From assembly GCA_023213315.1 (NCBI GenBank), contig JAKCPI010010606.1, forward strand, positions 62,001-126,000: 64,000 nt of DNA. The letters are read 5' to 3'. A program made the position numbers and the translations under genes. This DNA is from Euborellia annulipes (Eukaryota; Arthropoda; Insecta; Dermaptera; Anisolabididae). The notes under the pieces were generated by a model. The model worked only from the letters and a program-made list of their open reading frames with translations, did not search any database and had not been told where the DNA came from. Numbering within the stretch: position 1 is the first letter of the stretch; the number at the start of each line of letters is the position of its first letter. Below, in pieces: positions 21,051-31,946 of the stretch.

Positions 21051-22606
21051 TTTTTAGATTTTATGTACCTTATTCAAACTCCCTCCGTAGCACCGTCACT
21101 GTAAATGCTTGACTTAATGATCAGTTATAAGTCATTTAAAAAGAAATTGTAAAATATAAAACAAGTGGGACCTCGTAGCCGGCAAGTAATTTTCTGTCTA
21201 TATTATCATGAGAGATAGCTAATCATAAAAATGCATTAATTTTCAATTAATTTCCAATATGTATTAAGCGATATTATTAATTATAATAATAGTTAGTTAT
21301 CTGACGAAGTGAGGTTATGTTATAACTTATAATAGGCCAGGATAAATATCAATTTTTATGTAGTTGGCCAGTTGACCGCAAGGGCGTATTGTATCATTTA
21401 TAATTTCACACATGACATAGAATTTGATCCTAATTTCACTTGCATTTCTATTTCCCCGATTGTTTATTTTTATTTAATATTAATATTTCAATAAAAAAGA
21501 TTTTAGATGAATATCAATAATTAATACATTTTTAAAAATCCAACTATATTAATGCATTTTTATGTTTAGCTGTCTCTCATGATAATATAGACACTAAATT
21601 AATACAATAGGTAATATCAGTCTTCTTCTATTAAAGATTCTTTATAGTTTAAAGATTGGAATTTTCACCAAAATATTTTAACGAACCAATACTTTGAAGA
21701 ACGTTCATTCAACCATACATAAATTTATTTAACGGAAGGTTTAAAGGACTAAGAGCATTTAACGGATCTCTAAATACGTTCTTGGAAACCACCGCTACTA
21801 TTTCTGCTGCTGACTTCATGTTTCTAATCACTTAAGAACCCAAATGTCTTGAGTGTGTATTTTAGAAAATTTGTTATTATTAATCTAACATAATATTAAT
21901 GATTTATTAGATAAAATATATAATTAATTCTAATATACTGACATAGCACTTAGTAGAGAGTAATAAGGAAAATAATTATCTTTTGACTAAACTCTTGTTA
22001 TTAACAATATACCTTATAATTTATACTTATTTACATATTAATTCTCACTTGAATAAATTAGTCTATTTGCTTTTTATAGTAATTTCTTTTAGTATAAAAT
22101 TTATATAAAAATTTCTAATATTTAATAACAAATATCTTGAAACTAAGGGCGTGGCTACAAAATCTCCCTTGGGAGCAGGAAGATAAATTTATTCTTATGT
22201 TTTTTTTTTTATTTTATTACAACAGAATGGGAGGTTTATAATTAATTAAAATAAACAATGTTCTCCGTAAGAATAAAGTTATTATTTCTAATTAGGTGAA
22301 GTCAATGATAAATGAAAGCTCAATAATTGTTTTGTTACTGATCTCGTAATGAGAGAGATAATCATTTGACATTTGCGGAGTTTGATGGATAAGCATGAAT
22401 ACTGGTCTATATACTTATTTTCATATTGGAGTTTACATACATTATACGTGTGTGTATCAGTGGATAAACTGAAACATGTGTATCTAATACTATTTGATCA
22501 TTCAAGCTCTATAATAAATTTCAATTTTGTTTTCCTGGTACATTTATATGAATGTCTATAAATATTCTCTTGGTTTTTGAATAAATATAACTAATTACCG
22601 TAGACA
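21051..22606. other. AT-rich spacer
   Basis: No supported element. 21170-21240 and 21520-21600 share an inverted word (AGAGATAGCTAATCATAAAA, TAGCTGTCTCTCATGATAAT in part), suggesting a decayed 430-bp palindromic element (about 21190-21590). Confidence 0.3.
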
Positions 22607-22828
22607 AAATAATTTATTAAAAATATAAATACTGTACAACGTTTTAACTGCTTATTCTACAGTCGTTTTGAAGTACTGTGCAGTTGCTCTGTCTCAAGTG
22701 AACTAACTTCTTAAGAGACTGTTACGTGCATTTTATATGCAACGATGTCAGCGCTATCTACAGTCATTATTTCTGTCAAGCTTCATGAGAATGAATGTAG
22801 CTGGCGCTGACATCATTGCAAAATCGGA
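22607..22828 (+). mobile_element. Family C MITE, left arm plus inner turn (C3)
   Basis: Starts inside the arm (TTTATTAAAAATATAAATAC), passes GTACAACGTTTTAACTGC and GCAACGATGTCAGCGCTATC, then turns at ATTTCTGTCAAGCTTCATGA and begins the mirrored arm (GTAGCTGGCGCTGACATCAT), which is cut short. Confidence 0.8.
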
Positions 22829-22890
22829 TTTTTACTTATCTATCCATCTTTATGATAAAATATTCTAATTTTATTATAGTTCCGGGATGG

Positions 22891-22906
22891 CCGAGCTGGA
22901 GCTCGG
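22891..22906. repeat. GC hairpin CCGAGCT-GG-AGCTCGG, copy 1
   Basis: Perfect 7-bp stem in AT-rich context, followed by a T-run. The wider word GATGGCCGAGCTGG also resembles a tRNA A box. A second copy with the same context lies at 23132-23147. Confidence 0.6.
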
Positions 22907-23131
22907 TGGTTTTTTCTTTTGATAAAATTGGAAAAAACTATATATATTATACCTCAGTAAAGTTATCCTAGTCGCACAGCCAACAACTTTTTTGTACCTT
23001 CCGTATTTGAAATATTTTTTGTAACGATATGTACTTTTAGTTCAGGCAGAACGGTACAGTGCATTTAGATTCATTTTTTTTTTTTTTTTTTAATTTATTT
23101 ACTGCCAGTTTCAAAATTAGTTTCGGGTTGG

Positions 23132-23147
23132 CCGAGCTGGAGCTCGG
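23132..23147. repeat. GC hairpin CCGAGCT-GG-AGCTCGG, copy 2
   Basis: Same hairpin 241 bp downstream of copy 1, again preceded by a CGGG(A/T)TGG word and followed by T6. The surrounding bases otherwise differ, so only about 30 bp are shared. Confidence 0.6.
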
Positions 23148-23656
23148 TCGTTTTTTAATAATATTAATAAAATATTGATAAAAAATTTAGGAATCTAATA
23201 AAATAATTGTTTTAAATAAAATATTTCCGTAATTTTTCCCACTCAATTATTCAGTACATTTATTATATTTTTTGGTCGTTTAGTCTTTTTTTTTCTGTTA
23301 TTATTCTTTATGAATAGCTGTCAAGTTAGTTTATTTATGTCGTTTGATTAAAAGATAGAAATACATTAAAGTGCAATGAAATAAATTAATCTCTTTTATT
23401 TATTCTAATAGTTCAATTTCTCGAACATTCAAGTTGAAATAAATAAAAATCTATTCGGTTAATAATATCTATCAACAGATCAATTTAAAATCTAAATTAA
23501 TCATTATAAAGCCATTGAATGCATTGGACTCTGAATAGAACAGAACTTAGTAACTTTAAGTGGAAAATTAAGCAAAAACAAATCATATGGGTATAATTAA
23601 TTGCACGATTCATTTTTTAACACAAAAGAACATTTCTGTCGAAATCTTTATCATCA

Positions 23657-24482
23657 ATTTTTACTTTCTCTTACGCTATATATGTAATATATATAGAGAG
23701 AAAGTATTGCGATCACGTCATAATTTCTATGTCGAGATTTTGATAGAAATACATGTTTTGAGGTCCCCTGAGTCCAAAAAAGTGGGTCCCGCAAATTGGT
23801 CTGTCTCTCTGTGTGTAACGATTTTTAGCATGAAGGAATTGAGCTACCAGATTGAAATTTCGTATTTAAGTTAGGTACCCTCCCGGACACTCCAAATAAG
23901 CTTTTGAACAAAATCGGTCAAAAAGTACTAGTACTTTACTGATGTACTTTTTTAGTTTTTTTTTTCAATCTTCTCAAAATTCGCTCCACCAAAATTGCTT
24001 AAAATTCAAAAATTCATTATTTTTTACATGTTCTGTAAAATGTATATTCTCATTTTGCCCTTGAAGTATTTTCTAGCATACTTTACTCTTGCATAGGAAA
24101 GATAGGTTGCCATGGTAACAGAATATAAATCTTTTTCTTTTTAGATTAAAATTCATATAAATCAAGATTAGATTCTCATTAAGAAGTTCTATTTTTCGTG
24201 AAAATTGTTTGAAGTACTTTAGTGATGTCCAATTTTTATAAAATTTTGTATTTTTTTTTGTTTATAAAATATCCAAATATGAGATTAAAATTATGAAAAA
24301 TAACTATAGTTTATTTCAAGTAGTCAGCATTTAAAACGCAAGTTTGGAACGAAGGTGCTTTGGGAAGCTAAATTTATCTCGACTCAAAAAATCTGGCGTG
24401 ACAAGCACAGTGCACAACTTTCTCTTACCGAATGGTAATATAACGTTGTGTGCTATGCGCCAGTCACACCAGATTTTCGATT
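23657..24482 (+). mobile_element. Family D, mosaic long copy (D10)
   Basis: Complete 5' stem, standard body with AAAGTACTAGTACTTT (about 23924) and a perfect X-box palindrome GTTGCCATGGTAAC at 24106-24119, then a different 3' body (GAAAATTGTTTGAAGTACTT, TATAAAATATCCAAATATGA, CAAGTTTGGAACGAAGGTGC) before the common 3' hairpin. The alternative 3' body is shared with copies at 31.1, 43.3, 52.5 and 56.3 kb. Confidence 0.85.
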
Positions 24483-24837
24483 TACTTAATACTATAGTGA
24501 AATCGAAACTAGCAAATTCATAGCACATTAAATAACACTAGCATGATGAGAAAAATTACAAAGAATTATAATTATGTTTCACTTGTATATTAATATTTAC
24601 ATTTTTTTGACCATTCACTAGCATAATTTAAATATCAAGAAAGGAGCGAATTATAATATTTGTTCTTAAATATATAGGAGGAGTTTATGATTATTTTTCC
24701 TATGCTGCTTCTTATTTCTCTCACAATTGTCAGTGCTGACCAAGCGACTTTCAAATAAGCTTCCCTAAATGGGAGCTGAATTATTAAATCAGCTACTCAT
24801 CCATAACCATTCCATTGGTTCCTTTATTTTCAAAATA

Positions 24838-25110
24838 TTTAAAAAATAGAAAAAAACTGAAAAAGTACATTAGTAAAGTACTAATACTTTTTGGCCGATT
24901 TTGTTCAAAAGTTTCTTGTTACGTGCCAGTGAGGTGTCTAAACTCCTAACTCTTTACGTTCTTGAGATATTTTGTTAACAGACAGTTCATTTTTTCAAAT
25001 TCAGTATTTTAGACACAAGTCCTCAAAACTTGTATTTCCATCAAAATCCCGACATCGATTTTTGACATGATCGCAATACTTTACTTATATATAGGTAAGA
25101 GAAAGAAATA
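24838..25110 (-). mobile_element. Family D 5' fragment (D11)
   Basis: Minus-strand 5' part from the GGTAAGAGAAAG stem at about 25096-25107 (plus coordinates) back to the AAGTACTAATACTTT region. The 3' half is missing. Confidence 0.8.
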
Positions 25111-25903
25111 TAATCTTTTTCTCATTGCTATATAGACAAATCTTAGACTTGATAACAATAATTTGTATTAACAAATGTTCAGAAAATTAAAATTTTAATT
25201 TTAATCCATTTCAATTAGCAATTTTTTTTTTTTATATCATGCTTTAAAAATGCGATATAAAAACATGTTTTGATTTCATCATATATTTGCTTATTTGTAA
25301 AAAAAAAAAAAAAAAAAAAAATTGAAAATTGATTTTTTTTTCCTCTATTCACCTAATTGCTTTTTTTTAATGCAAATAGAATATTAAGTTAAAATTTACA
25401 TCCTAAAAACAAACAAAATCCATTGCGTTATCTCTTCACATATAACTAAACATCTGTTATTATGACATTATTTTTAATTCTAAAAAAAAAAAAAATATTT
25501 AAAATATCGAAAGAATATTAAAAAAAAAAAAAAAAACATTAATATTATATAATTAAATTAAAAACAATTGGGAATACTAAGGTAACATATAGATCTACTA
25601 CAACTCTTTCCTAATCTGAATTATTTCGCTATAACAAATTTTATTACAAATTTTAAAATTAAAAATAACATTTTTTTAAATTATGTACTCTTTAACAACG
25701 GTTCGGTAACAAACAATCATTTTCTGCCATCAAATTCTTCAGAAACAAACTCTCTTAAGCAAAATCTCAACTCCACTTTTTGGACGAATTACTAAACTTC
25801 TAATACCATTTTAACCATCCTTGAATGGAATGGCTAATTATAGATAAATAACACTAGGTTAAGTTTCAAAAGGTTTTTATTATAGCTGTCAGTCAGGTCT
25901 ATT
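25111..25903. other. AT-rich spacer
   Basis: Many A and T runs (25299-25321, 25483-25495, 25519-25536). No supported feature. Confidence 0.45.
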
Positions 25904-26300
25904 CTCTAAAAACAGGGGTTAAAATTTAAAATAAACAAATGAGTGTTAAAAAGTAATGTAAAAATAATCAGCGTTAAAAAATGTAAACAAAGTTTTAACA
26001 GCGGCGTTAATATGTTGCTTTTATTTCAAAGCTATCAAAATCATAACCTTACTTCTTAGTTTAAGGACGCCATTTTTATTTTAAACACGACGTTAAAATA
26101 TTAAAGGCACCCCTAGACATGGCATTAATTTTTAACACAATTTACTAAATGTTAACGATTTGGCTTTAAAGTTTTTGTTTACATAATAGCTATTTGAGGC
26201 AAGGAAGTGATTTTGAATAGCATTTTTTAACGCTGATTGTTTTTAACTTACTTTTTAATACCCATTTGTTTATTTTAAATTTTAACGACTGTTTATAGAG
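25904..26300. mobile_element. Family G palindromic MITE, copy 1
   Basis: About 400 bp with long arms: the left starts CTCTAAAAACAGGGGTTAAA and AATAAACAAATGAGTGTTAA; the right is the mirror, ending TTTAACGACTGTTTATAGAG. Asymmetric middle blocks (GTTGCTTTTATTTCAAAGC, TTAAACACGACGTTAAAATA) are shared with copy 2 at 58.8 kb. No coding frame. Confidence 0.85.
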
Positions 26301-26326
26301 GATATACCTGAGTTTGTGTCATAGCT

Positions 26327-26353
26327 CTGAAGATGACGTATTAACGTTGAAAT
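26327..26353 (+). other. Hammerhead-like core CTGAAGA / hairpin / GAAA
   Basis: CTGAAGA, then ACGT-ATTA-ACGT style hairpin, then GAAAT. It starts 27 bp after family G copy 1 and belongs to no recognised element here. See the finding on the recurring core. Catalytic activity is unproven. Confidence 0.35.
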
Positions 26354-27107
26354 TTGGTGCCACGAAACACACTTTAGAAACAGTTGGTCTATAATATTAA
26401 TATAAAATTTGAAATATTATAATTCGACATAAATTTTAATGTCGAATATCTCAAAAACTATTCTACATGTCGAAACCCACTTAACAATGCTTCTTTATTA
26501 TTATTTAAAAACATCGAAACATTTTTCGTCACTAATGGAATTCTAGATTACAGTAATGAATGGAGTTCTTGATACAAACTTTGCTTCCTTTTTTTTATAT
26601 ATAAAATTTTTTATCGTTTTTGTGTGATATCTGTCCGTTCGTTGTCAAAAATGAACATCGTTATTAGATATAAGACAAAATCCCGAATATTATTAAAAAC
26701 CTTTTTTTTTTCACTTGATTTTATTTACTTTTACAAATATTAAATAAAAACTTTTATTAATTTTCTTTAACCCTCAACAACAAAGAAAATTATAAAAATT
26801 TCCCTTCCATCTCCAAGCGACGATTCAGGCGTGAAATTTAATCCTTGTCAGGTTCGGGAGAACTTAAACCTTTAATCCTGTGATCCATCTTATACAAAAT
26901 TTGAAAATACGCGTAGATCTCCGTCTTTTTGGTTGCTATGGAGACTACGAGATTTGAAAGCCATCGCCACGTCTTGCAAGCTCACAATTTAAGCCCTTAA
27001 TATTTGTTTGCTCATTTTTTTTTTTTTTTTTCTTAAACTTAACATTATAAGTATTTGCAATTATTTATATACTAATATAACCAGAATAACTATTACTGCA
27101 TTTATTC
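26354..27107. other. AT-rich spacer
   Basis: No element recognised; a GC-richer patch at 26810-26990 has no assignable frame or repeat. Confidence 0.35.
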
Positions 27108-27703
27108 CATTAAAAAATCTGGTGTGACTGGCCGCACAGCACACATATTTCTCTTACCTTCTGTTGTCTTCTGTGCTTGTCACACCAGATTTTTTGTGTC
27201 GACATATATTTATTTTTATAGTTTCCGCCGATATATTAGAATTCAAATTGTAAAATTTTTAATCATTATATTTTGTTACTATGGCAACCATTTCTCCTAT
27301 CTTTCCTATGAAGTACAAGAGTAAAGTGATCTTCATAAGATTTCAAGAGCAAAATGAGAATATACATTTTAAAGAGCATCTAAAAAATAATTGATTTTTA
27401 AATTTTAATAAATATCGTTAGAACGAATTTTGAGAAAATCGAAAATAAACTAAAAAAGTGCATCAGTAAAATACTTGTACTCTTTGGCCGATTTTGTTTA
27501 AAAGCTTATTTTCACCCCTCAGGGGGAGTGCTTAACTTAAATATAAAATTTCGACCTCCTAGCTCTTTTTGTTCTTGAGATATTTTGTTCACAGACAGAC
27601 ATACAGACCATGTTACAAAACCACTTTTTTGGACTCAGGGGATCTCAAAACGTGTATATCCATCAAAATCTTGACATCGAATTTTTAAATAAACCCAATA
27701 CTT

Positions 27704-27738
<35 letters not shown>

Positions 27739-27757
27739 GGTAAGAGAAAGTAAAAAT
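27108..27757 (-). mobile_element. Family D repeat, full length (D12)
   Basis: One of the most complete copies. Minus strand: GGTAAGAGAAAGT stem with a long (TA)n (27712-27737), standard body, X-box-like GTTACTATGGCAAC at 27275-27288, and a full 3' hairpin from GTCACACCAGA (27179-27189) to TCTGGTGTGAC (27118-27128). The open frame at 27124-27324 is a read-through of the repeat. Confidence 0.9.
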
Positions 27758-27901
27758 GATTTTCAATTGATTGACATGTAAGCCTAACCTTCGGTTTGTT
27801 ACTAAATTATCAAGGTCTTTATTAAATCGATATTAAAAGGATATATTTGTTTTAGGATTTCGAAACTCGGTCGATTTACTAATCTAATTAATAATTAAAA
27901 T

Positions 27902-28466
27902 ATAAAAAATCAGGTGTGACTAGTCGCACAACACACAACATTCTCTTAATCTTTAGTAATTAAAAGTTGTTTCACACATTTTGTGTCGAAATATATTTAG
28001 TTTCCGCCATTACGGTACATTATAAAATTTATAAACATAGAGAATTATTAATAATTTTTGTTACCATGGCAACCATTCCTCCTATCTTTCCTATGAAGTT
28101 CAAGAGTAAAGTGTGCTTCAAACAATTTTGAGATCAAAATGAGATTATACATTTTAAAGAGCATCTAAAAAATAATTGATTTATTAATTTTAATCAAAAT
28201 CGTTACCGCGAATTTAAAAATAAAAATAAAAAAACTGAAATAGTACTTTAGCAAAGTATTCTTTGGCCGTTTTTATTTAAAAGCTTATTTTCTTGGGGTA
28301 CTTAACTTAAATATAAAATTTCAACCTCGTATCTAATTTATTTTGTTTACAGACAGACACACAAACCATTTTTTTGACTCAGGGGTCCTCAAAACGTGTA
28401 TTTCCATTAAAATTTTGACATGACGTCAATACTTTCTCTTCATTAATATTAGATAAGAGACATTAA
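27902..28466 (-). mobile_element. Family D repeat, full length (D13)
   Basis: Same orientation as D12, 145 bp away. It holds a perfect GTTACCATGGCAAC at 28060-28073, a partly decayed 3' hairpin (TCAGGTGTGACTAG, TTTCACACATTTTG) and a decayed 5' stem (TTCTCTTCATTA, AGATAAGAGACATT). Confidence 0.85.
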
Positions 28467-29562
28467 AATTGTTTAATTGAAGTAAATTACTAAGTGATAA
28501 AAAATTTTAGTGAATTAATTTTATTAGGACTAAAATTTATAATATTTATAAAAATTCATATTCCAAATTCTATTGAAATTAAAATATGACTGAGAATTAT
28601 TGATTTAATAAAATTTAGAAATTGAAATTGAAGCGTACGATATTCCATAGAATTTTTTTTTTTTATTTAATATAAATATATTAAATGAAATAAATTTCCA
28701 AAGAAATTGCGGAATTCTCGCCATGTGGATTTTTTTCCATTTAAATAAATAGACCAATAGAGTAGGCTACGCGTCGATTCTATTTAATCTTTCAACATTG
28801 ATTTAATTTATTATTAATGAATAGGATTAACAAATTAAAAACAACTCCATATGAAATGGGAATTAAATTTCCTCCTCTCGTAAACGAAAACAATTCAGCC
28901 CTATTCCAATTTCATTTAAATAACAAAATTCTCTATATTCCCTTTTTTTTCTATAAAAACAAAATATTTATAATAAAAGTTTTATTAAAAAAATAGATGG
29001 AATATAAGAATTTTATGTTTATTGACATAAGAGCTAAAATGATTATTTAAAAACAAAATTTATTATTTTAAACATCAAATATACACTTTAAAATAAATAC
29101 GAATGCCATTTCGGACACTTTCAAAGTTATCTTTAGATTTTTATCGTAAAGTAAAATATCAAAATTTATATCTTAAATTATTTTTTTTTTCCCCTCGGGT
29201 TATAGTGCGAGAATATTTATTTTTACACTTCAAAACCTATGTGGTTGTTGGCAAAAATGGTATAAAAATTATATTCAAGTTTATTTAATAAAATAACACA
29301 ATTATTTTATTCTTTTTTTTTATTATTTATTTTTTTGCACCTGGCTTGTATTTCTGCATAAACATTTGGTCATTTTAATTTTAATACACTTTTGACCTGA
29401 CAGTATTTTTAAACAACAAAATTTTTTTATTCTAATGAAAATCAATTATAAAGAAGTTAACTCTCGGAAAATTGGTTTGCAAAAATTATTTTTTCTCAAA
29501 TACAAATGTAATTAAAACACCCCCCCCCCCCCCTTAACATAAATGATGAATATGTTCATGTA
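28467..29562. other. AT-rich spacer ending in a C-run
   Basis: No supported feature. A C-run of about 16 bases lies at 29518-29533, the longest C homopolymer in the window. Confidence 0.45.
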
Positions 29563-29605
29563 AAAATCTTATGTGCATTGTAGCACACAACTTCTTATCT
29601 GTAAT

Positions 29606-30042
29606 TGAAAATAGGGCTGCGCAAAATAAACGATTAATCGATTATTCTTTTATTATAAAAAAAGAATCGATTTATCGATTATTAAAAAATAATCGATTTA
29701 TCGATTATTAAAAAATAATCGATTTATCGATTATTAAAAAATAATCGATTTATCGATTATTAAAAAATAATCGATTTATCGATTATTAAAAAATAATCGA
29801 TTTATCGATTATTAAAAAATAATCGATTTATCGATTATTAAAAAAATAATCGATTATATTCGGGAAACATGCGTTTGAAAAGATGGGATAAGACTCGTAT
29901 GGTAAAAAAAAGGTCAAATGATTTTCACGGAAGGGAAAAAATAGATCAAATGATTTTTGTGAGAGGGAAAGATGGAAATTTTATATAATCGATTATTTTT
30001 TTTCATAATCGATTTTTTCCCCATAATCGAACACCATTAATT
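29606..30042. mobile_element. ATCGAT-rich inserted element
   Basis: Begins TAGGGCTGCGCAAAATAAAC and ends near TCGAACACCATTAATTG; the word TAATTG flanks it on both sides. Both ends carry AATCGATT-type blocks. It resembles widespread non-autonomous elements with internal TCGAT palindromes, possibly hAT, but the TSD length is uncertain. Confidence 0.5.
29664..29856. repeat. Tandem array of a 26-bp palindromic unit
   Basis: About seven head-to-tail copies of AATCGATTTATCGATT followed by ATTAAAAAAT. Copies are nearly perfect; the last has one extra A. The unit contains two ATCGAT palindromes, so the array can fold on itself. Confidence 0.9.
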
Positions 30043-30486
30043 GTAAGTTCTGTTCTGTGCTTCTCCCACCAGATTTTTTTATGTCGACATATATTTAGTT
30101 TCCGACAGTACGGTACATTTTAATTCAAAATGTAAAATTTATAAACATGAGGAAATATTTATATTATGTTACCATGGCAACGATTTCTTCAATCTTTCCT
30201 AAAGAGTAAAATATGCTTTAATCAATTGTGCTAAATGAGAATATACATTTTAAAGAGCATCAAAAGAATATTTGATTTATGAATTTTAATCAAAATCGTT
30301 GAAGCGAATTTTGAGAAATTCAAAAAAATGAAAAAAATACTTCGTCTATTTCTTTTATACTTTAATTTGAACACAGACGGACCATTTTGCCGGACCCACT
30401 TTTTTGGACTCAGGCGACCTCAAAACGTATATTTCCATCAAAATCTCGACATCGAATTTCAGGCATTTAAGGAAAAGTAAAAATAC

Positions 30487-30856
30487 CTACCGATAAAATT
30501 TTGATTTTTTTAATAATTCATTATTCTTTTCGATTTTCCTAATGAATGCTACCCCCACCCCCACCCCTGGTGATATTTGTAGCTTCGCACATTTGTAAAC
30601 TTGATAGCAACCTAAATAGACACAAACTCCAAACTCTGCTGAAAATTGAACTGACATTACTATCCTTTCATTGTCTACAATAAAAGCGGACGTGACTGTC
30701 ACACTTAAATTGGTCTAATGGTTCATCAAAATAGATGGGTCAAAGTCAAAACATTTCATTGCACCAATACAACCAAATTAATCTGATTTCACTCTTTTTT
30801 TTTTCTTCAGTTTTACAAATTAAAGTTAACAGACTTATCAATATTTACTATTACCT
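30487..30856. other. Spacer
   Basis: A CCCCCAC-type run at 30550-30567. The minus-strand frame 30487-30702 (71 codons, M-T-V-T-S-A-F start) is of mixed composition but ends in Lys-rich AT sequence and has no recognised motif. Confidence 0.3.
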
Positions 30857-30862
30857 TATCCC

Positions 30863-30936
30863 TGCAATGGATAGCACCCCTATGCCCCTGAAAGGCTGGA
30901 GATCCTGGGTTCGATTTCCGGGGGCCATGGGATGTT
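30863..30936 (+). tRNA. Degenerate tRNA-like sequence
   Basis: TGCAATGGATAGCACC resembles an A box and GGGTTCGATTTCCGGGGGCC a T-arm with acceptor strand; the spacing is tRNA-like. The 5' acceptor strand and anticodon stem do not pair cleanly, so this is a tRNA pseudogene or the head of a SINE rather than a working tRNA. Confidence 0.35.
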
Positions 30937-31135
30937 TGGCCTCGCCAATAAATAACACTCACAGCTTTGTTGGATATATATCTATATGACTTAACTATAG
31001 TTAAGTCCTAAAAGAATCGAGATGTTTTGAATACTAATATCTAATTCAAATAAAAAAATCTCGAAAATATTTAACTATTTTTTCTAAGTTCTTTAAAAAG
31101 TATTGATATATTAACTTAAGTTTTTTACTAAAACG

Positions 31136-31332
31136 TGTTACTTTACTGATGTAGTATTTCAGAATTTTTTCCAATCGTAGCTCAGCGCCATCTATGAAAC
31201 TCAAGTAGTCAATTATGGAACTAAATTGCTATGGTCAACAGAAAAAATCTGGTGTGACAGTACACAACTTTCGATTGCCGAAGATAAGTTGTGTGTTGTG
31301 CTTAAAACAAGTTGCAACAAATTTTTCTGAAT
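31136..31332 (+). mobile_element. Family D 3' end, alternative body (D15)
   Basis: TTTACTGATGTAGTATTTCAGA and the GGAACTAAATTGCTATGG segment match the alternative 3' body seen at 52.7 kb. It is followed by TCTGGTGTGACAGTACACAA and a decayed second hairpin arm. Confidence 0.7.
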
Positions 31333-31565
31333 TCTAATGATACTTGCTCGCACACGCTATGACTATTGGAAATAAACAGTGAGGGTCGCGGAGTTGCGTG
31401 AGTGCGTTAAGAATCAAAAGAGGGGAAGGGATGAACAGATCCCGCACTCCCACTCCCACCACTTGATTTTTTTTTCTATCCCCTCTCTCTAACCCATTGA
31501 GACTAGTTGGTTGCCTAACTAAAAGGCGTTCCCATATTTTTATTTTCCATTTTAATTCTCTATCT

Positions 31566-31780
31566 CAGAGGTTCCCAAACTTTTTTGTCCACTTGTCATG
31601 TTTTTTGATTTTGGATAGACCCCCTATTAAAAATGCGATTTTAATACCCTTAATTGAATATTTAATTTTTAACGCTTGCGGTGTGGGTTTCAAGTGAAAC
31701 CTTTGTTCTTATTTGAATAATTTTCTGAAAATTTTCAGTTAAACGCCTATGATCCGAAAAAAAAGTTTCACTTGCATCGT
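31566..31780 (+). mobile_element. hAT-like terminal fragment
   Basis: CAGAGGTTCCCAAACTTTTT is the widely conserved terminal sequence of one hAT group (CAGNGGTTCYCAAAC type), followed by the usual GACCCCC-like word at 31618. The opposite end was not found, so the right limit is a guess. Confidence 0.45.
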
Positions 31781-31901
31781 GGTTTCATAAAACCACACAA
31801 TGATTTTTTTTTAGTTTTCTTAATGATTTAAAATAAATTTAATATTCCATTTTTTACTTCATCACTTGAAGCAAATATTAATTTATTTTCTTTTGTTCCA
31901 G

Positions 31902-31946
31902 GTAAGCGACTTCAACATCTTTCAAATGGTTTTTCCCATGCTCTAT
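31902..31946 (+). CDS. Candidate 45-nt microexon or recursive splice point
   Basis: TTTATTTTCTTTTGTTCCAG (ending 31901) is a strong acceptor. It is followed directly by GTAAGC, so the junction also reads as a perfect CAG/GTAAGC donor, the layout of a recursive splice site. A second donor, TAT/GTAAGT, starts at 31947. The 45 nt between are open in frame 1 (VSDFNIFQMVFPMLY) and frame 3. Length divisible by three, a strong polypyrimidine tract and a strong donor are all consistent with a coding microexon in a long intron of an unseen gene on the plus strand. Protein unknown. Confidence 0.35.

Larger units (their letters stand above)
29563..30486 (-). mobile_element. Family D repeat with an insertion in its hairpin (D14)
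   Basis: The distal hairpin half (AAAAATCTTATGTG, TAGCACACAACTT) lies at 29563-29600 and the proximal half (AAGTTCTGTTCTGTGC, CCACCAGATTTTTT) from about 30043; an ATCGAT-rich element sits between them. The body keeps GTTACCATGGCAAC at 30168-30181. The 5' stem is mostly lost (GGAAAAGTAAAAAT). Confidence 0.75.

Noticed and set aside
27124..27324. Plus-strand frame inside a D copy
   Set aside because: It reads through the repeat antisense; equivalent frames at 5278, 43204, 53329 and 60689 arise the same way and are not conserved in frame.
29664..29856. Tandem array as a CRISPR array
   Set aside because: There are no unique spacers; the 26-bp units abut directly, and the context is eukaryotic transposon DNA.
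30863..30936. Functional tRNA gene
   Set aside because: The 5' acceptor strand and anticodon stem do not pair; kept only as a tRNA-like remnant.
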